A stretch of DNA of 64,000 nt from a virus. Numbering within the stretch: position 1 is the stretch's first letter; each line of letters begins with the position of its first letter. The notes beneath the pieces are model-generated. The model did no database searches and was not told the DNA's origin. It worked only from the letters and a program-made list of their open reading frames with translations. The translations under genes and the position numbers were made by a program. Shown piece after piece: positions 44,101-52,955 of the stretch. The stretch is from IMG/VR virus record IMGVR_UViG_3300043446_004437, positions 124,001-188,000 of that record, one strand, 5' to 3'.

Positions 44101-44268
44101 TTTATTTTCAGCTATAGAATCAGACAAATCTAAAATTTTTAAATTATCTGCTGGAGTTAAAGGTTTGTTAAAAAAATATGATAACCCAACACCTTTAGCG
44201 GGGACAAGATTGCCAATTTTGACAGCTTCTTCATTCCCTATGGTTGTTTTATTGTTAAATTTTTTCAT
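38128..44268 (-). CDS. Giant tail/fibre protein with peptidoglycan-binding domain (2,046 aa)
   Basis: A 2,046-residue beta-rich protein. Near residues ~960-1,035 it holds a peptidoglycan-binding type 1-like segment (YIKCVMQAAGLYNINKTSI; AAVKEFQTKMKLGQMTVGL; DGVVDSETKSLMAYVIKFW). The rest has repeated jelly-roll-type strands. Together with the tail lysin it suggests wall contact during infection. The start overlaps the end of the 1,612-aa gene. Confidence 0.6.
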   Translation of the reverse strand: MKKFNNKTTIGNEEAVKIGNLVPAKGVGLSYFFNKPLTPADNLKILDLSDSIAENKIGTQNETKLFFANELGILQDQNGDTNFLSSDITISDAFLSKDFTTERIYSNSINENDFLHYYYVSRYFLMAPSGYAINDLEDYHDISYYKNLNIKVIDDQNKEYLDKNTSRRKYKILLDPYITKSNSTNTEIPYRIVVGFDSFEPINLKLIYDKIVLDEDGEVVSQTLRYVETVNAVPYYTEVAEEAAVMSKHSKKIYSIKKFNKKYSEIFSHNLNYNSYQVFVPRKALFDNRNYEVFNWRLVARVNQPINYNILDNSKDAEESGQIKQRTVNVGVLYDSSDADSLGNIQPYVFYRLEKSGFNMSNYVFQNPEIENKIWIQATGIGKPSKQEKRYWLVDIQSIESLENFDILSFSPTSALSEKATNLLKEYVTVQNGTLLVDASAYPGDKPLVFDGIKISNFQAQTTDTFYEYVESTILDENTTGGWNIDQTIFNNENYGIFGYKANNYRSITSVDSSKVFFNVGINSSTKRPAGAVFKFLSIGDKLSQGSIVCCSFPFLEYCNRVFHSGEKPNVLNENLDQSVYEQADYSLMPSFVEGPFKLLYNSLVYSLYSRNQATRKTDLRPSLYNFVGPWESSWVMDQDALMDDEKAKYFTNISSNSGVIQYARDLISDQDSIKKYYLKKVSESIPSSLAGQISSPGIVENNTDFYLEITNPDVVISSPSFSSSNLSDSKIQIASLENFPSSYFMYKILSKDEKIFAFTEKKSNKLYIPSGYGPYEVREMGEIKIGGNKTLNNSISPSSYFKSYPFRFATKYSTISTTEQGYAFAGSVKTKLNLLYKAKGALRSVKVIGTVTRNYAGTNRIIQHPAPDADPIIIEGYNVTDVPCVNIISGRQNELSGRLPVITDLSALNFKNFEYTWDVEAAAAGYPIETWRVGAKHPYVKYIKCVMQAAGLYNINKTSINAKTKVKEQPENNTTYTATLSAAVKEFQTKMKLGQMTVGLIPRVPLLYPPDGVVDSETKSLMAYVIKFWSKYEPIYYNNLLRLTEEHDVTRFVEAVFKQIEPSQINSGSSYRRISFTGNVSNSPSTIEDFIFFSIPDPENYQKVNKIKIKLEDAPWNKVKLVGYGYSAEDPIEGGQKRFAAKDIYKAYSVHKATNGVTLIDNNIEIDLAGVSTTACRNIFVRLQTDGKQLGGRWGNLAEGFGIVGITADLKTKDTSEPPKDTITDQPFDYNKVHQAFPSIEKPAVEELANYWLLDLDGNPDPNLSWSGNNLISSLNGHLIYTTLTNKFYVWDGTNNKWTEDIVSFFNPTPDELQEINPINLSLDEIERKIIYKDLVQTTDVYVNAIAYLTEQFENLSSLSEYSVDYNVGYLSGKNVLLNNFSYNYLGKAYSKTLTTPTPISDSALNNLLNEQIETDPSAIDSIQNNGLQINFANPVSVSIDNENSVEILSLKSKVNEQAANPNSICSISYYGNLPNNLDPQKQTCTGFKIKTSQTYYSNPKTYISAESILDSYSVINTDGDVIQKISSVTVNDGLILLCDSFGKPVGIPSPKQITDNIVTAGQSSIGAENIKYGYVSINNTTYENEGFVYGFYDRVKKEFLGKLISFNEIITRGVNNIYIGAMAFDADGNLDKAIDYIGAQSTNTYTPISLSPKMIAPVYSVKYKSSNAIKITEISNYISKKEPWPLRLTAGSFNKNILIPLNYAFFDWKSKYMGQVLNCTYDTSGSILANNFSRIFGHKNKDIKNEVPLIISTRKIQLRRTPVLMYTMPIEDGVESDVPAMLPAFTVYVRADEESTWLEVPFGDIKDFDAENGVIEFKTNIVVSSNLIKVDYTIKDNTIWVYQVEGKEIPLNPFLNKDQIDENKPLYIYLMPTKIEKYNVFPDPVVFEGPTSKSLINSRTPITEYANSYPVHFTYDKNIFNKSSNKYNPVALLIGAVYITDSNDGSSTNLYDIRIKGGGVAADITSYSELKQIKGINSYWDMHSMQPRVYPKGGYAIIRMPDAVKNNFKSLEEIYDIVNRNITAGVGFEIQNLDGAPWSIKNYE

Positions 44269-47200
44269 TAACTTTCCTCATAGCCTACTATATAATTTGG
44301 CGTAGCTATAACATTTGGTGTTGAGCCAAATAAACCCATTTGATATTGCTCATAGTAATTAATTGGCAACCATCTTGGTGGCACCCAATTTAGTTTAGAT
44401 TTTGGAGTAGCGCCAAAATCTTGTTTAATTAAATTAAATTTAAAATTAGGTGTAGCTATTATATCTTTATCATCTACCGTATTTATATAGTACGAAGGCA
44501 GAACTGTTTGTTCATCTAAATATTGAACATTATTAAATCTTTCATACCAATAAACAACATCTCCATGTAAAGGGTTTGGTTGCAATGAAGGCGTTGAAGC
44601 TAACTCTGTTTCCACAGCAACAAACCAGTAACCAGGATTATTTCTTGGCTGAGAATAAAATGGGCCTATAGAAAACTTTCCATTTGAATCTGCGTGCGTA
44701 TAGCCTGAAATAAAGTTTCTTCCGGGCATCGCTGAGTAAGAACTATATTCTATAGTATTTAATACGTCATATAGGGTTCTAGCTTTTCTCCAATAAATTA
44801 TTGGCGTAGAAGAAGGGGGGTTATTATTTTCTAATACAGAACCATAAATATAATTTTCACTAATTCCATCAGATTCTATTATTAATTTTGATCCAGATGC
44901 TTTTAGACGATAACTTGGATTATAATTATCAATAAATTCTATATTTGAACCAGTTATAAATCCACCAGATTCACTATTTTCATGTGCGTATTCTGACGGG
45001 TAAGAAACGCCACTAACCAAAACAGAGGCATACAGACTGCTGGTAGGAACTCCAGTAAATCTTATCTTAGTTTTAGCAATACCATATTTATTTGTTGTTA
45101 GATATTCATCTTCAATTTCTAATAAATCACTTGATATGGCAAATGTTTGATATGGTTTAAAATTACCCGCTAGATCATATGATGTTATAGTCAAATATAT
45201 TATGTCATCTATGTTCTTAGATATTTGTTGCGGAGATATCTCTACAACCGCTGTGCTAAATTCATATTCGTCTTTACTCAAATAAATATAACCATCATCA
45301 ATCGGCAAATCTTGTCTATTAAGATTAATTCCAGTTGGCGTTGAAGTTTCTTGTAATGCAGACTCATATGTTATTTCATAAACAGGTGTAGCAGAACTTG
45401 GGGTTGCAGAAAAATATATCTTTGAAATATATTGATCTTTTGTTTCTGAATAAACATTTCTATCAACATAGAAAGCTCTTTCAAGAGAATAGCTGACTGT
45501 GTACTGTCTACCTGGAACCAAAATGTTTTCGGCGGTAGCTAAATTATTATATACTTCTATTTTACTTACCTGATAAGAATAAGACACATCATCACTTATC
45601 ATTAAATCCGAAGTTGAAATATAAAATTCTCCACTAAGAAATGCTTCTATGATGCCAGGAGTAGATGCATCGCCGCCCATTGTCCATACATAAAACTCTG
45701 GATTTAATGGAGATTTAGTTAAAATATTTCCAGTATAGTTATCTTTAATAACAATATCTTTTATGTTTAAATGAGAAACATACAGTGCGCCGTGTTCTGA
45801 ACAAGTAACTGTTTCCTCGTTATTAAATACAACTTTACCTGGAGTAGCTGAATCAGGAAACGCCATTTCTTCAAGATCAAAATTTACATCCCCATCTTTA
45901 ATGGAGATAAGAACTGGGGCTCCTTGTGTTGGCGTTTGAGATAATTCAACTTCAAAATATTTACCAGTATAAATATCAACTATTGGCTTTGCGTAGACAT
46001 AATTTTGTTCTTCTTCTAAATTCAACCAACCAGTATTCATGGTTATTGGATTTGAGTTAATAGAATTTGTAAATGAATTTTTGTATCCCTTATCCAATGA
46101 TGCATTTATTTCAATTGGAGAAAAATAGAATAATTGGTTAGAAGAATCATAAAGTTCTTTTATAATTTTAGATGAATCTTGATTAAGCTTAAATAATGGA
46201 CTATCTTCTCTGATTACTGTTTCTTGAGAAGCTTCTAAAAATACTTTATTGTTTAATGAAATTGGTTTTATTTCTGTAATAAAATATTGATTATTAGAAT
46301 TTTTTGTTAAACCAAAATCTTCACGAGTTAAGTAATAAGAATTTAAAAACTTATCTCTATAATTTTGATCAAAAGGACTGCGATTTCCTTCCGCTGATTC
46401 ATCACTTCTATAAATATTACCTAAATAATCCAAGTAACCTTTGATCATTGGCGTTGTTCTTAGTTCGCCTTCTTCGGTTGGGATCCAAACGGGACTCTTG
46501 AAAGGATAGTTTGGAGTTGACTGAACGTTGTTGGTTACAGCTAAAACATGCGGCAGTGTGTTATAGTTAAAAGTGGCTGACTCAAAATAGTTAGAATAAA
46601 TTGGTGTTGTAAGATCGTTTACTGAATAAGAGTTTATAATAATATTTGGAGAAGAAGGAACAAAATACTGAGTATCTAACAATGGAAAATAAGATTTACC
46701 ACCGTAATTCTGAGAAAAATCTAAAGCAGTTAACGGTTGACCTGGTTCTCTATATATTTCATCAATCGTAAAAATTGGTTTAGAATCAATTTTTTTATTT
46801 TCTATTATTAAATTAACTGGCGTTGCATTAGGTGGTATAAATAAATTTTTTGTTAAATCAGAAACATAAACAATTTCATCTGCTGTTATATCTGGATCAT
46901 TATCTTTGTTTACAATTACAAAATCTTCTATAACATTAGAGAATTTTATTACTGGAGTTGAACCATATAAATTTGAGCCTATTTTAAAGTTTGAATTTAT
47001 ATAATTAATGTTTGGTGTACTTATTTGGATGTTTGCTACAGAAATTGAATTAGAATGAGAACTGGATGTGGTTGACTCATTAAAGGTAACTCTATAATGA
47101 GGTGTTGAATTGTATATATAGGTCTGAGCGTCTTGGTCCCATTTGGCTGAATTAACTATTTTTATAGAACTAGCTTTTGATATATCTATATTAGAGCTTG

Positions 47201-49107
47201 TTGGTGTTAATTTTGTATTTTCATATACGTAATTATATGTTTTTTCTTTAAAAATTATATTTTGTTTTGTTAAACCATTTGAATCTACAACAGATATATA
47301 ATTCCATTCTGGACTTGCATCAGAATTTTGTAATGAATTATTTCGTACCGCAAAATCGCTTCTTTCGTCTGGGTTAAAATTTGCATAGAAAACAGATGGC
47401 GTTGAGTATTGATCGTGTGCCGGCATAGAAATTTCATAAACCAAAGATACATTTTCTATTAAGTTTGGATTAGGAATCTGCTCTGTATACTGAGCCATGT
47501 AAGAATAAGCAAGTTCTATTGGCGTGTAGTGGTCAGAAAATGTTTCGTTTTTAAAACCTTCAGCTTCAAAATACCCTTCGAACGAAACAGTTGCAAAATT
47601 TTCTTCTTGTATTTTTATTTCAAGGTCTGAAAAATCTCCAACACCCGGTTGGAAGTAACCGGTTAAAGGTGTAGCATTATCATAAATATTGGGTATATAG
47701 TTTACGCCTTCATTATTTAATCCGGCGTAGTCCCATATGTTTTCGTTCCATTTAGCGTACCCTAAATTAAATGGATATTTTTTATTTATATTTCTAACAA
47801 AATCATAGAAACTATTTTCTGGAGCTCCATTATCTGCTATATATGGAGTTGAAGATTCTATATCAATAATTTCTAATATTTCTGGCGTTGCCCCAATTGC
47901 ATAAGAATCTGGCGTACTTGCATACGCAGACCAAATATTTAATTCTCTTCTTAGAGTTCTTTTAAATCCATCTAAACCAACTGATGGAGGGTTTATATAT
48001 GTGTCAAGTATTCTTTTTTTGAAAGAAAGATTTTCTTCCAAATATAATCTCTTTAATCCAACCCTTGCGCCAAATTCATCAAATATATTAAACAGCATTA
48101 TGGGTTCTTGCAAAAACACAGAACCATCTATTGTTAATTCATCAAATTTTCTTAAAGTTAATATTTGACTATCTAATAGATTATGGCAATAAACATAGTC
48201 TGTAGCTTTAGATGAATTAAAATCTTCTAAAGAAGATGCTTTAGCCAACTTTATCGTGTCCCCAACAAAGTTTAACGCTGCTGCGGGCACATTATAAGAA
48301 ACATAAGCCCATGAAGGTGTGTCTATATCTGCTGTGCTAATGAAACTGTTTATATTTGAAACATCTAATTGCGTACTAAAATCATCTAAATAATGTCCAA
48401 CTAAAGAGTTTACAAACTTACCACCAATTGTTATAGGAGTTGCCAATTCTGGCGTAGCTTGCTCTATTGAGTCTTCATATATATCCATCCATGTCGGAAA
48501 TTTTTTCAAAATATTTCTAGCAGAGTCTGACACAACTGGCGTAACCGGTTCATGTATAGCTACGTTTACGTATAGCAAGAGGCCTAGCGTAGAAATATCT
48601 TCTACATCAGAAAATACAGTTAATTCTATTTTAATATATGGTTTACAATTACTTAAGAAAATAGAATTAGAATTTATATTTAATGTAGATTTAAGCCAAG
48701 GACCATTTGGTAGATCTGATTCATATATTTGTAAAGTAAAAGTTGGCTGCTGTTCGCCGGGGACACTGGTAAATTTATGCTTAAAAGAAACTATATCAAT
48801 TTTTGAGCTAGTATCTATAAACCTTAGAAAAGAAGGAGACGCTTCATCCCTTATTACTTCTCCATAATTCGTTACATACGAAGCGTACGGGTCTATCGGG
48901 GTTGAATGGCTAGAAGAAAAAGACGGAGAAGATACTTCTGTTCCAACAAAAGTATAATCTCCGTATTAAATTTAAACCTGTCTTTGATCTGTAATATGAA
49001 TAATTTTTATAAAATTTATTATTGTATAGGTTTATAGAATCAGTTGTCCAAATATTACCATTTTTATTAAAATCTATGGTTTGAAAACCTAAAAGGTAAT
49101 TTTTCAC
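44268..49107 (-). CDS. Giant tail protein with +1 frameshift (1,612 aa)
   Basis: Read with one +1 shift at codon 49 this is a 1,612-residue protein. The first 48 residues (GTG start, AAAAGGAA upstream) are joined to the body at ATA CGG A. After the shift the frame reads IGDYTFVGTEVSSPSFS... and continues uninterrupted. A TTG inside (48578) would give only the body. The body is beta-rich, with an invasin/Big-1-like Ig domain (YLTITSYDLAGNFKPYQTF) near residue ~1,340. It is unusually rich in Thr-Pro pairs, mainly in [ST/A]TP contexts. Confidence 0.7.
48960..48966 (-). promoter_or_regulatory. +1 frameshift site ATA CGG A (tail protein)
   Basis: Zero frame: TTA ATA CGG AGA TTA, ending at 48910. 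Skipping C gives ATA GGA GAT TAT ACT TTT GTT GGA. A TAA in the +1 frame lies only two codons upstream, so the shift point is pinned to ATA CGG. The P-site codon ATA differs from the others, which points to CGG, not the preceding codon, as the trigger. Confidence 0.75.
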
Positions 49108-49124
49108 TACTGATTCCTTTTAAC

Positions 49125-50372
49125 TTAATCTAGCCAAACAGAATATTCTGAAGTAACTCCATTTTCTGGATGTACAAACATCAAATGCTGACAAGGTCTA
49201 CTCATCGAAGAAAAGTACTCTTGAGCATAAGTATTGTAACTTTCTGGCGAACCAGAAATTCTTAGCATTGAGCTTCCTATTGTTACTTTAAATTGTTGGT
49301 GGTAATGGCCCATAAAGACATCATCAAAATGCTCGGGTATTGCTCCGTCTTTCCAGCCCATTATTTTTTTATAGTAACCATGGAATGCGCTAGGCGAAGG
49401 CAGTTGATCTCCATGGATTAAAAGGCTACTATAGTTTCCTATAGTATCTATCGCGTACCAGTTTCTTTCACCTCTACCATCTGGTATATTAAAAGATATT
49501 CTTTCTTCATCGCCAACTATTAACTCTATTATCTTATAGAGCATTCTGTCCATGTTGGTTTCTGGATCGTGTTGTTTTCTTGCTCTACCGCCAACTGCTC
49601 CGTGGTTTCCTATAACTCCAGTAACATGAACGTGATTAAAGTTTTCTAATGCGACTTTGACAAAGTTTCCTAATATTCTGGGACCATTAATTGCAACCTG
49701 TCTATACAGACCTGAATCTATGAGGTGACTCTGTCCAGGAAATATTTCTTCTCCTTCAACAATATCTCCAAGAAGCCAAATATGTAAATCATTTACTTCA
49801 TGATCCATTCTTTGAATTTCGGTTATCTCCAATAATTTTTCTGTGTATCTTTCTATTCTTTCTTCTAATACATTTGTATTATAATCTGGAGTTATTTTCC
49901 CCATCTGCCAGTCTGCAAAAACTGCTACTGCTGTTTCAGGTAATTTTTCTTTATTTCTTTTTAAGTTTGGTGCTTTAACTTTTGGAAATTCAAAACTAGA
50001 AAACGCATCATACGCAGCCTCGTAAACTGCTCTTACCACTTCTTCTTGAACATTCTTTAATGTTTCAACTCTTTTAGCTAATTTTTTATTCTCTGATCTT
50101 AAAAAATCATTTCTTGAATCTGATATACTAGAAAGCAAATCTTCCGTTTCTGCTTCGTACTCTTCTTTTATTTCTATATTAGAAGACTGTACGTACATTG
50201 AATCTTTTTCATTTATATATTCAATTACTTCTTCTTCTGAAATTTCTTCTATTGAAGAAGTCTCACCTAAAACATCTCCGTGTCCTTCGCCAGTAAAAAC
50301 TATATTTTTAGCTTCACCTATATTTGGTGCGCGAACTATGTGTTTATTTGTGACAACAAAAGTTTTTTTCAT
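49125..50372 (-). CDS. Calcineurin-like metallophosphoesterase with extra N-domain
   Basis: A 415-residue phosphoesterase. Metal motifs: AVFADWQMGK (D154), LLGDIVEGEE, VIGNHGAVGG, LLIHGDQ and FMGHYHQQF. The first ~55 residues (FVVTNKHIVRAPNIGEAKN...) repeat the fold of the 64-aa protein at 22120; residues ~60-140 are a charged coil linker. Placed between baseplate genes; the role may be DNA or nucleotide processing (Mre11/SbcD-like) rather than structural. Confidence 0.8.
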   Translation of the reverse strand: MKKTFVVTNKHIVRAPNIGEAKNIVFTGEGHGDVLGETSSIEEISEEEVIEYINEKDSMYVQSSNIEIKEEYEAETEDLLSSISDSRNDFLRSENKKLAKRVETLKNVQEEVVRAVYEAAYDAFSSFEFPKVKAPNLKRNKEKLPETAVAVFADWQMGKITPDYNTNVLEERIERYTEKLLEITEIQRMDHEVNDLHIWLLGDIVEGEEIFPGQSHLIDSGLYRQVAINGPRILGNFVKVALENFNHVHVTGVIGNHGAVGGRARKQHDPETNMDRMLYKIIELIVGDEERISFNIPDGRGERNWYAIDTIGNYSSLLIHGDQLPSPSAFHGYYKKIMGWKDGAIPEHFDDVFMGHYHQQFKVTIGSSMLRISGSPESYNTYAQEYFSSMSRPCQHLMFVHPENGVTSEYSVWLD

Positions 50373-50390
50373 ACCTAACCTATTCTAGGG

Positions 50391-51557
50391 TTAATAATTG
50401 TTAATTCCCATTATATCAGAATTAATTGAAATACTTCCAGCTACCGTATACATTTTATCGCTATAGGGCCTAAAGTCTTTTAATGGGATGTCTTTGCCAT
50501 CAGCGTTGAACGAATTAATTGTAACAAATTTTATATAATCAGAAGATAGTTTAATTTGTCTTTCTATTTCAGATACAGAAACAATACTGCCAACTGTGCC
50601 AGAATTCAAATATCTTCTTACGAACAAAGATGCTTGATTTGTAATTGCAGTAGTCATACTTTGTGTAGCCGATGAAGATAGGGTTACAGTTGCGGTAAGA
50701 TTAATTGAAATTTTTTCTGCTACTCTAATATTGAATCTAACTCCAACTGGTTTAACCCCAATTATTGTATCATAAACAGTTTCTGGCATAGTTTTTATTT
50801 CTGCCGTTGATTCTGGAATAACAATTACATCACAAGACCCTAGGCCATAGGATGATTCTCTAAGCCTGACATCTCTAACGCCTTTAATTGAAAGCGCAGC
50901 AAACCTTACAGCTTCTACTGTCCCAGCTGTTCTTGTCTTTAGTGCGGCTATTATTCTTGATCTATAATTGTCATCTGATTCTGAATTTATAATAGCATAA
51001 ACTTCTTTGGGATTGTTGCAGTAGAGAACAACTCCTGGTGGACTTATGAAGTTATGTCTTGTTAAAGATCCAACTGGAGCAGTATATGTATTATCTGTAA
51101 AATCTGGTATAACTAAACCGTAGGCCCTAGTTGTGCTAGCGCCTATTACAACAGTGCCATTTAATTTAAATTTATATTGTTTGGTAGTAAAATTATCTAC
51201 GTTTGTATAAACAATTGTTCCCTTTGGGATAACTATATCAACGCTATATGGAGCTTGAATGTAAAATTCAATATTATAAGACTGTCTTTCCGCTGCTGCA
51301 TTGTCGGAAATATCTTTTCTTCTTACATTATATAAATCTCCAATAAGATCTAAGTTGCGTCCTGACGCAGTTGCCAATCCACCTTGCCTTAGAGTAAAAG
51401 ATAAAGAAGAATATAGATCTGCTATTTCTGACCCCATCGCCTCTGCAAAAGCTCTAGCAACAGAACCCGGCTGCACAGCTGCTATACCGGCGTTTTGCTG
51501 TAGCGAATCTAAAATAGAATTTACTATTTGTGCTTTATCTTTTGTCCCGTAAATCAT
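50391..51557 (-). CDS. Baseplate J-like wedge protein
   Basis: A 388-residue protein matching baseplate assembly protein J/T4 gp6 types: VNSILDSLQQNAGIAAVQPGS, SGRNLDLIGDLYNVRR, ESDDNYRSRIIAALKTRTAG and a VRDVRLRESSYGLGSCDVIV segment. Forms the wedge/ring that connects to fibres in contractile tails. Preceded by gp25-like and followed by other tail genes, the normal P2/Mu/T4-like order. Confidence 0.9.
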   Translation of the reverse strand: MIYGTKDKAQIVNSILDSLQQNAGIAAVQPGSVARAFAEAMGSEIADLYSSLSFTLRQGGLATASGRNLDLIGDLYNVRRKDISDNAAAERQSYNIEFYIQAPYSVDIVIPKGTIVYTNVDNFTTKQYKFKLNGTVVIGASTTRAYGLVIPDFTDNTYTAPVGSLTRHNFISPPGVVLYCNNPKEVYAIINSESDDNYRSRIIAALKTRTAGTVEAVRFAALSIKGVRDVRLRESSYGLGSCDVIVIPESTAEIKTMPETVYDTIIGVKPVGVRFNIRVAEKISINLTATVTLSSSATQSMTTAITNQASLFVRRYLNSGTVGSIVSVSEIERQIKLSSDYIKFVTINSFNADGKDIPLKDFRPYSDKMYTVAGSISINSDIMGINNY

Positions 51558-51564
51558 TTTAACC

Positions 51565-51939
51565 TCACAAGTTCTGTGTTACAGATAGGATGATTGGCTC
51601 ATTGCTATCGGTTGTGATATGAACATCAAATCTAATAGAATCTGCGCTCGTTGGAACAGCAGTTATTTCTATTTTTCTTCCCTTAAATATATCTTCTTTT
51701 TCAAGAGCGGCTCTAATAATTCTTTGGCCAAGTTCTCCAGTTTCCCTACTTTGAGGCATACCGTATAAAACCCCAAGATCGGTACCCAGATTAGGATAAA
51801 CTTGAAAGTCGCCAGGTTCAGTCATAAGTCTAATATATATTTGCTGAACATCGTTTTGCGCACCAGAACCAATAACTGATATATCTTTATTCCCATTAAC
51901 AAGCAAATCACCAGACATAGTTAAAAATAAATCAGACAT
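51565..51939 (-). CDS. gp25-like baseplate wedge protein
   Basis: A 124-residue gp25/lysozyme-like wedge protein (T4 gp25, P2 gpW type): DISVIGSGAQNDVQQIYIRLMTEPGDF then NLGTDLGVLYGMPQ and LGQRIIRAALEKE. I chose the ATG at 51939, inside the earlier reading frame, because it yields the usual family length and overlaps the upstream stop by 8 nt. Confidence 0.85.
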   Translation of the reverse strand: MSDLFLTMSGDLLVNGNKDISVIGSGAQNDVQQIYIRLMTEPGDFQVYPNLGTDLGVLYGMPQSRETGELGQRIIRAALEKEDIFKGRKIEITAVPTSADSIRFDVHITTDSNEPIILSVTQNL

Positions 51940-52576
51940 TTTTATCTTTATCAGCCTTTTCTTTAGCCTGTTGATTTGAGTAACCACTCTTCATTAAATC
52001 TACCGCATACTGTATGTAATCAATGGAATGATCTTTTAGCATGGTTTCTAGAAAGACCATCTGATCTGGCGTTAATCCATCGGTAGAAAGCCCAGAATTA
52101 AACTTTTGTTCCAACTCAGATTGTTGTTGCCCAAAACCATACTCTTCGTTAATAGTAATAGGTTTTTGCTTTTCTTTCTGCTCTATATCTTTAAGTTTAG
52201 CTAAATAGTGATAGGCGTTATTTTGCGCCATATGTATACTTTTAGGGTTTACTTTAACTAAAGTTGGCTGAGAATAATCAGACGCTGAATAATTAAAATT
52301 AAATTCATTCCATCTTAGCCCGTCTTCTGCGCAAAAAAATCTAACTTTTTCTGCAAAAAAAGATATGGTTTTGCTTGTAGCGCTTATGACTATGCCCACT
52401 CCAGGAGCTGCAAATATCTCTATATCACCCTCATCATTTAATCTTAAAAATGAATTAGTGTCTGGATGGTTTAAACCAACTTCTCTTTGCGAAAATTGAT
52501 TTCTTCTGCTTAACTCTGCGCCAACGGGAAAACTAGAATTTGGTTGAGTTGCATTTTGTTTTTTTGCATTAGCCAT
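51932..52576 (-). CDS. Baseplate-associated protein (214 aa)
   Basis: A 214-residue protein between the spike-like and gp25-like genes. N-terminal VGAELSRRNQFSQREVGLN and SFLRLNDEGDIEIFAAPG precede a helical C-terminus (KLKDIEQKEKQKPITI). Position matches small baseplate hub/wedge proteins, but I recognise no family. Confidence 0.6.
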   Translation of the reverse strand: MANAKKQNATQPNSSFPVGAELSRRNQFSQREVGLNHPDTNSFLRLNDEGDIEIFAAPGVGIVISATSKTISFFAEKVRFFCAEDGLRWNEFNFNYSASDYSQPTLVKVNPKSIHMAQNNAYHYLAKLKDIEQKEKQKPITINEEYGFGQQQSELEQKFNSGLSTDGLTPDQMVFLETMLKDHSIDYIQYAVDLMKSGYSNQQAKEKADKDKNV

Positions 52577-52577
52577 A

Positions 52578-52946
52578 TTATCTCGCCATAAACTTTGGTA
52601 TACCAGTATTAACTATATAATTGCTTAAGAAGTTTGAGCCTAGATTAGCTTCTTCAAAAAAGCTAATTATATAAGCGTTGTTTTCATTGTCGTCTCTAAA
52701 CCCCACCAGGCAGCGTGTGCCTGGTTCTGGAGAAACGTTTTGTATGCCCATAATAGCAGGACATGGAACGGAATCTATTATATTACCTATTTGACCAGAG
52801 TATGCGTCGTCTAGAATAATAGTTGCCATATTTGTTTTTTTATCAAACTTCATAACTACGCCAGGCCTGGTTTTTGCTTGACGCATTCTTGCTGTGTCAA
52901 TTTGATTTTGTATTTTATTGTCAAATTTAGGATAATTAATAGCCAT
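52578..52946 (-). CDS. Baseplate spike/OB-fold protein
   Basis: A 122-residue beta protein: MKFDKKTNMATIILDD, SGQIGNIIDSVPCPAIMGI and PEPGTRCLVGFRDDNENNAY. This OB-fold pattern matches the gpV/gp5 spike N-domains of contractile tails. No needle or C-terminal domain is present, so it may be a hub ring or sit beneath a separate tip. Confidence 0.7.
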   Translation of the reverse strand: MAINYPKFDNKIQNQIDTARMRQAKTRPGVVMKFDKKTNMATIILDDAYSGQIGNIIDSVPCPAIMGIQNVSPEPGTRCLVGFRDDNENNAYIISFFEEANLGSNFLSNYIVNTGIPKFMAR

Positions 52947-52955
52947 TTAAGTTCC

